Assembly (NCBI GenBank): GCA_022113835.1
Contig: JAILWY010000009.1
Span: forward strand, 11,756,001 to 11,820,000
Source of the DNA: Atopsyche davidsoni
Taxonomy: Eukaryota; Arthropoda; Insecta; Trichoptera; Hydrobiosidae
Reading direction: 5' to 3'
Length of the DNA: 64,000 nucleotides
Both the position numbers and the translations under genes were made by a program. The notes beneath the pieces were generated by a model, which worked only from the letters and a program-made list of their open reading frames with translations, did no database searches and had not been told where the DNA came from. Positions 14,901-64,000 of the stretch are shown here, one piece after another (position 1 is the first letter of the stretch; every line of letters begins with the position of its first letter).

Positions 14901-17035
14901 TTTTTCCTTTAAATTATTTAATATTTTTAGTGAATAGAGTTTAGAATCAATAAATTTTTTAAGATAATTCACCTAATTCATGTTAAGTGTAAAATTGAGA
15001 AGACTCGCGTTATTGGTGATATTAGATATTTTATAATGCACACAAAAACTTATTTATTGTAATGTTAATAAAATTGTATTGTTTAAACTGAACATATTTT
15101 CTTATAAGAGAAGAAACATTTCACAGCTTACAAAATGACTTTACAAAAAGGTAGACTTGCGCTCATAATAGCGCTATTCTAACTCTGTGTTGCTCCGCTC
15201 CGAGGACAGAGGGGGATTGACTACACAGGAGGTAACATCTCAGCGGAGTTAAGGGATGGTGGGGTGGTAGGGTGGTGATACTTTTATTTAAATTGTCCGC
15301 AGGGGGGTACTCCGGCAGCCCTCGGCGGGTCTGGCAGCCGATACGCGCCTCAGGTGACCGCGTTTTTTTAACGTCTGGCTTTGTCGTCGTTGAATACTTT
15401 TTACTCGATTTTGAGCAATAATACAATTTAATATTTATATATAAAAAAAAATATTGTTATTCAGTATTCAACTTATAACAGCTATGGCTATCAGTGTACA
15501 AATAATATATGTATACTTTGTATATATATAATGTGTGTGTGAGCTTCTCGTACGATTTGAATCTTTCTAATTACAGCTCAGAAATTCGAATTATATGATA
15601 AAAATAATTACACGTTGTTAAGCAGTAAGTGTACTGAAAGGGAAAAGCTGCCTGCAAGAAGTCTAGTTGAACGTCCTCATTTACCCTCCGGGGGCGGCAG
15701 AACCGGCGCCTGGCACGGAGGGGACTCGAATGGGAATAAATTGTAAAAAAATGCATACCTACATAAACTGCTACATATTACACAATTTACTTCGGGGAGT
15801 GAAGTGTGAGTATGAATGAGAAGAGGCGCAATTTCATTCCCTGGAATCAGGGACGTGCATCTTTATGCATCTCAAATTTATTTTACAATAGTAAAATATC
15901 TTTAGCAATTTTCAAATGAAAAATACTCACATATATTCATACAATAGTGGTAATATATCAATAGCATATAATAGAGAATTCGTGATTAGGTTTTAATTTT
16001 AATAACATTTTATGAAAAATAAATTTCCAAGAGAATTTAAAAAAAACTGACTTGGCGTACTTTGAAAAGGTGCTGGAGAATTTAAATTTAAACTTAACTT
16101 TATTTTTTGAATTGGGTATCATTTATGAAAATATATGAATAACTTTTTATTTTTTTCATAGAAATTGAATAATTCTGTAATAGTTTATAGCTCTTAAATT
16201 CTCAAAAGAGTATCACAAAGTCTGCTTTCCATTAAGATTTTTTTCATAATTTCAAAGGAATCAACTTCTTTATTTTATATCACTTCCTTATTTTGTCAAA
16301 CTCAAATCTAAATCTTACTGTTTGAGTCTTCATCGTGAATACATAAGAAAAAATATTAATAATCGTCATAGAAATACACAAAAATAATAACGTATTTTAT
16401 ACCTTCAAACCTAAATTCATTTTAAAAACTTACTAGTTTTTTATTTGCCTCGTATTATAACACATTATTAAGCTGGTCACATAAAATCTAGTGGATTATA
16501 ACTAGCAAAGCGTCATTAGGTTGTCTTCCTTTCAGGTGAATAAATGATAATGACAGTGAAATGCTACTGACTTAAGCATAAATCCAATTGACCATCAAGT
16601 AAAATAAAGCAAAAATATATTTTTTTACATATAAAAATCAACATTAGGAATGACTCCCTACAATCATCTATAAAAATATCACATATAAATTATTATACTC
16701 ACGCACATCTTGTTTTTTCTTTTAATGGATATATATTACTAAAAATGTAAATTCTGAAACCTCCATCGGAATTTCAATGAAAATAATATTACCTTTTGTC
16801 ACATCTTCACTTAAAAAAACACTTCCTCACCACAAAAATTCAAATGAATCACGTACGATATGCCGTAACCCTACGAGAGACAGAGAAAGCGAACGGCGTG
16901 CCGATCCATGAGCGGTGAGGAAAAAAGAGACGGCTATAGCGTGCATGCCCATAAAGGCCCATCTAGACCGAACAGTTTCAGCTGAAATAAATATCACATG
17001 CAGAGTCTACTGCGTTATTTTACAGACGGAATTTT
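8951..17035. other. Non-coding, upstream region
   Basis: No supported gene. GC-rich, non-repetitive patches at about 9400-9700, 13020-13110, 13430-13575, 15170-15370 and 15660-15730 have no coding continuity. At 13961-13990 a short stretch (gaggagaggcactagaagaag) resembles 52266-52295. The remainder is AT-rich spacer. Confidence 0.5.
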
Positions 17036-17132
17036 ATATCAAAAAGGTACTGAGTGAATGGCTCGGTGGAGGTGCCTTCGCTCGTGTGTGGGTACCGATG
17101 GTGAGCACATGGATATCTGCAGATTATGTGAA
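17036..17132 (+). repeat. ~97-bp dispersed repeat, copy 2
   Basis: Forms a long-range inverted pair with 8855-8950. Similarity starts at atatcaaaaagg and ends at gattatgtgaa. It is immediately followed by AT-rich sequence, including a (TA) run near 17155. Confidence 0.85.
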
Positions 17133-17685
17133 TATACTTAGTATAAAAGAAATATATATATATATATTTTCCATAACATTGTTAATATGAAATTTGATAG
17201 TAAAAAATATTTTATCAGTTTTTTTTGTTTTTGAACACAATTAGCAAAATATTTTTAGGACGCTATAACAACCTATATTATTTAAAAGTACTTAAATACA
17301 TAAAACCAATATTTAATTCCTTTAAGCTAGAAATTAATGACTTTCAATTTCAAATTATAAACAATAAAACATGTTATTGGATGGTGAAAATATGATAGGA
17401 GTAGTTAAACTTAACAAGAGAACACTTGCAATATTTATATCGTTCTCAATAATAAGTCATTTTTATTCAAATTTACAATATTATAAAGCTTGTGATAACT
17501 GTAAAAGTTTTAATATACTATATGTCAACTATTGCCCTATGGAAATAAACCAAGTTCTTTGCTATTATGGTATTCTAACAAGTGGTTATGTTGAATGCAA
17601 ACAGAAAAGTCGTTCCGGTAGCGTACTAGTCACTCCAGTATATGTTGTCTGGGTATTTAATTTATATAGTATTGCGTTGTTGCAG
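17133..17685. other. Non-coding, probably end of a 5' intron
   Basis: AT-rich sequence ending in a plausible acceptor (tgttgcag, 17678-17685). An open frame at 17371-17694 shows no domain, crosses the acceptor and has biased AT-rich composition, so it is not called. Confidence 0.5.
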
Positions 17686-17750
17686 GGATGGTAACATAGC
17701 CGCCTTGGAGACAAGGGGTTGCTTGCATGAGGGCGGCCGGCTGAGCAGAC
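17686..17750 (+). promoter_or_regulatory. Inferred 5' UTR with two minimal upstream ORFs
   Basis: After the putative acceptor at 17680-17685, two tiny ORFs precede the main start: 17688-17699 (M-V-T-stop) and 17727-17744 (M-R-A-A-G-stop). The second ends only 6 nt before the main ATG at 17751, a spacing that generally lowers or conditions translation of the main frame. The exon boundary is inferred from the acceptor motif only. Confidence 0.5.
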
Positions 17751-60790
<43,040 letters not shown>

Positions 60791-62450
60791 AGTGAAATAA
60801 TGTATTTTGAAACATTCGCACGGATAACAAAAACTATCATTTCAATGCCTACCTCTTGTTTTTTTGCCGAGTATTGTGAGTAATTTATCAATATTAGATT
60901 CAGGTCTCTTGATATTTTGTATGTCTAAAAGTAGCATCTACGGTCAGGAAGTCTATAAGATCACATTTTGTCAAGTCGTGTAACTGAAATGTATTCAAAA
61001 TACAAAGACAAAATAAAATTATCATGCACAGACCAAGTTCTTTAAGCTTTTAGTATTCGTCGACAGTTAATGGTTGACTTTCTTCTCAATCATATAACGG
61101 TTGCTTAAAACAGTTAAAACAATTAACTGTTTTACAAGTTGTTTATCAATTATGGTTAAATTGCGATTACTTTCAATTTATTTTTGTAGGTTTTGTTATT
61201 CGTCCGCAAGTTTCCATTATAAATGAAGTAGATAACAAAAATATTTTATATTTATAAGAATATATCTTGGCTTTACATATTAAATGTAACGGAATTTATC
61301 AGTATTTTAATGTGTAAATACCAACGGGTAAATTAATACACAATATTTTTATGTTAAATAAGTTATTTTAAATGTGAAAAGTTGTTTGAAAGAGCAATGT
61401 AAAAATATAATCAGTAAATATATATATTATAACAATTTATTGCCAAGACCTAAATGATAATAATTAGATAATCATGTAGCGTTATTTATAAAAATTGTAA
61501 ATACAATGATGTAAATACGTAAATTATTTAAGTTATTTACTTGAATTTTAAAAGAATGAATTAACATTGGTAAAATTATTTAATATCGACGGCTGTTTGT
61601 GGCTTTACGTATTCTTTTGGTCATCTATTAGGATAATTAGTTATTTTTTAATATCAGTCATTTTTAAATTTATCTTTGCAAAACTGTGCCAAATTTGTAC
61701 ATACCAATAATTACTTTTTTTAGCTATTTAAGATGGTCTTCATTTAGTTTTGTGCCAAAAACATTATTTGGAAAATAATCCGCACTTAACTGTCAAAAAA
61801 GTAAACTTTATAAGTTTATTTATTGTATCCATAAAAGTTGTTTAAATTATTATGTAATTATAAAAAAATAACATAAGTGTAGTGTTGCGATATAAGGTGT
61901 TTTATGAAAAGTTGCCTTAGAGTATTTTTAATTTAAATTTTGGAAAGGTTTTTTTGGTTGAATTGTTAAAATTGATAATTTTATAATTGTTTAAGGTTTA
62001 AATATAAAGCTACCAAATGAAAGTTTAATAAATGTTCGATATTGCTTATTGTGTTATAAAAATATATAGTTCTAAGTTTTTTATATCTACGCATAACTCG
62101 TATGAAATAAATTGTTGATTTTAAGAATGTATCCAGAATTAGTTTTGTCAAGTAATAATCAGTTAAAATAATGCCAATTTATATAAAAGATTATAAACAA
62201 ATGAGATATGTCAGAAGATACTAGAAAATGAACAATTTAAAGAAGAAGCTTAGTATATAAAAAAAACCAACATAATCCAATTAATTAATATGAAAAAAAT
62301 ATTTTTAGTTTTTGTATTTATTATTTTTTATTTTAATATTTGAAAACTTTATATTGTGACTTTGGTAACTTAAAAAATATAATAACTGATCATAACAAAA
62401 TGTATATTGCCCAGTATAAATAAAAGCATTGATGTTTCATATGGTTGTCT
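60791..62450 (+). other. Inferred 3' UTR of the DIP-like gene
   Basis: About 1.66 kb of AT-rich sequence follows the stop, without coding signals. It ends with AATAAA at 62419-62424, followed within 25 nt by a T/GT-rich stretch (ttgtctttcttctg), the usual arrangement for a poly(A) site. Several internal AATAAA copies (for example near 61010) could give shorter forms. The extent is inference only; no transcript evidence is available. Confidence 0.4.
62419..62424 (+). terminator. Likely poly(A) signal of the DIP-like gene
   Basis: AATAAA followed by a T/GT-rich element about 20 nt downstream (62443-62460), the best-formed poly(A) arrangement after the stop codon. Strand and gene assignment are inferred. 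Confidence 0.4.
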
Positions 62451-63060
62451 TTCTTCTGATGACTAAAGCCAACTTTCCCTTTGCTGAAGAAATTCATTCT
62501 TGTTTAAAGTTTTTTCGATCGATCAGGTATGAGGTATATTAATCTCGCGTAGCGAAATATTATTTACGGTGAGTATATTTTATATTATTTTTTTATTGTA
62601 GAATGAGAACTGAGAATACACCATTATATTTTTATTAGTTATAATTTTTATTTATTTTATTTCTAGTAGATTGTTAAATATCATATTTGAACGTTACATA
62701 ATCAAATCAATCATTCTGTTTTACACGTATTATTTTAAGCTTTGTGAAACATAAAACTTCAACAAAAATAAAACATTTCATTAAATCACAAAATTATTTG
62801 ATCTCTTTTAATTATCATTTCATATTTTTTTCCCTTAATTATACATTTTATTGGCTCTTCGTAAAATATAAAAGACACACAAATTAAAAAATATATTTGT
62901 AAAACTAAAAGTATTTTTATGCTACATAAACTCAAAGCTAAAGCAAAAATTACAACCATATTTATCAAATAACAAAAGATAGGAACTTGGAATTTTTAAT
63001 GATAATATTTTTATAACAAAAGTAACAGCGGACCTCGCAGTATAATCGGACAAGGCACGC
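62451..63060. other. AT-rich spacer
   Basis: No gene, RNA or repeat recognised. Confidence 0.5.
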
Positions 63061-63070
63061 CACCCCACCG

Positions 63071-63094
63071 TCACGTGACCTTTTATGACGTCAC
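63071..63094. promoter_or_regulatory. E-box/CRE palindrome pair
   Basis: GTCACGTGAC (63071-63080) is a 10-bp palindrome with a CACGTG E-box. TGACGTCA (63087-63094) is a full cAMP-response-type site. They sit 6 nt apart in a GC-richer stretch (63035-63260) surrounded by AT-rich DNA. Such sites bind bHLH-Zip and CREB/ATF-type factors. No adjacent transcript start can be assigned. Confidence 0.4.
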
Positions 63095-63625
63095 GCTGAC
63101 TTGAATGACCTTTAGTGTATACACTGTACTCCGTGCTGCTCATACTCACAATCGAATGAATAACATTAGCGGCCGATACACAGCGGACAGCTCGCGCATC
63201 ACTCGAGGAAAAACATGACAGTCCATAATAATACTAACCGAGGCAGACAGCGCGCAGGCTCTGCGGTGACCATGCGACAAGAATGGTGGAACCAACTTTA
63301 ATTAAAAAAATGGAACTGAAAAGGTAGTTCTTATGCTCACTTACATTCATTTAAACAACAGCCTTAAATTGAGGACTGCTCGTGTGGCCACTTGAGAACA
63401 CCCAGTTACTCCAAGGAGTCAAAATAATATTTAAAAAAGATTCAGACTCATAGTTGTATAGCATATTTTTTTCAAATCTTAACACACTAAAGGCGGAGCG
63501 GGTACTAGTAGCCGTTTCGCGGACTGCTGTCTAAAGGCGCATATTAATACGTTTTTGAATGTGTTTACTCTAAAAGCGGCAGAAGGTCATTTTACTCTTT
63601 ACAGCTCGTACAGCTGTTTGTTTAG

Positions 63626-63853
63626 GACTCGTCAACGTTACTTCTACCAATACTGTCCAGTGATTCTGAACAAAGTGACAATGAAGAAGTGGAGTGGTCA
63701 GAGAATGATAATCCTCCAATTATTGAACGATTTTTAGGACAAAGTGGTGTTGTTGTGATGTCAAGCAATCCGCTAAGTGTGTATGAAGTGGTTCAACTTT
63801 TTATAGGAAACGATTTATTTGACTACATGCAAATCAAAGAGTGTATAGACTAG
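63626..63853 (+). pseudogene. piggyBac-like transposase N-terminal fragment
   Basis: The frame open from 63626 reads DSSTLLLPILSSDSEQSDNE, then an acidic stretch, then PPIIERFLGQSGVVV, NPLSVYEVVQLFIGNDLFDY and MQIKECID, stopping at TAG 63851-63853. An acidic N-terminus followed by F-x-G-x-x-G and a P...(V/L)xLFxxxDLxxY block is the entry to the piggyBac transposase domain. Transposases of this family normally run about 550-650 aa; the stop comes just where the conserved ETN-type motif should follow, and there is no start Met in the open segment. The rest of the window (to 64000) does not visibly resume the frame. Inactive remnant. Confidence 0.6.
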
Positions 63854-64000
63854 ATTTCGCACGCGCAATGTTACGCGAATTTTGCCCGCTTCGCACATCA
63901 GTTTAGTCAATTTGGTTACCCGCTTAAAATATAAATATAATATAAGCTATTTTGTAGCAATAACATCTCATAATTAACTCGGAGTTGCTAAACGGAAGAA
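63854..64000. other. Non-coding edge of the window
   Basis: A moderately GC-rich stretch (63855-63925), then AT-rich sequence. No continuation of the transposase frame seen in 147 nt. Confidence 0.4.

Noticed and set aside
17371..17694. 107-aa plus-strand open frame just before coding exon 1
   Set aside because: No domain or homology pattern, AT-driven residues, and it runs through the splice acceptor; chance ORF.

Overview
This window is insect nuclear DNA, AT-rich, with long introns and many small dispersed repeats. A butterfly or moth is plausible, but the sequence shown does not prove the order. One protein-coding gene can be supported, on the + strand, covering 17.7 to 60.8 kb in eight coding exons. 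Conceptual splicing of 17751-17832, 32050-32156, 35498-35683, 36221-36413, 39275-39403, 40528-40647, 59982-60152 and 60423-60790 gives an uninterrupted frame of 1356 nt (451 aa plus stop). Every junction is GT-AG and the phases agree (1,0,0,1,1,1,1). The product has a signal peptide, three immunoglobulin domains and an acidic, Ser-rich tail. It is a member of the Dpr-interacting protein (DIP)/lachesin family, and its wording is closest to what I recall of the DIP-beta branch. These are neuronal cell-surface adhesion proteins that pair with Dpr proteins during synaptic partner choice.

Layout. 1-17.7 kb: no recognisable gene; it holds a recent 413-bp tandem duplication (3.0-3.9 kb), two inverted copies of a ~97-bp dispersed repeat (8.9 and 17.0 kb) and scattered GC-rich patches. 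17.7-32.0 kb: coding exon 1, then a 14.2-kb intron with two ~85-bp repeats carrying a hammerhead-ribozyme-like fold, a tRNA-headed repeat and (TA)n tracts. 32.0-40.6 kb: the exons for all of Ig1 and Ig2 and the first half of Ig3. 40.6-60.0 kb: a 19.3-kb intron dense in small mobile elements. These are tRNA-headed fold-back elements (41.4, 43.5 and 48.6 kb), a well-formed hammerhead motif inside an inverted repeat (42.6 kb), a perfect 38-bp-arm palindrome (45.8 kb), and a ~2.3-kb unit bounded by diverged inverted repeats that holds a YqaJ-type nuclease fragment (50.5-52.7 kb). 60.0-60.8 kb: last two coding exons, followed by a likely ~1.6-kb 3' UTR. 62.5-64 kb: AT-rich spacer, a palindromic E-box/CRE cluster, and a truncated piggyBac-like transposase fragment.

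The least ordinary signals are the self-cleaving-RNA-like repeats and the recurring tRNA-headed elements with palindromic tails. Both lie in introns of a neuronal recognition gene. Everything was read by eye; no alignments, folding or database searches were run.
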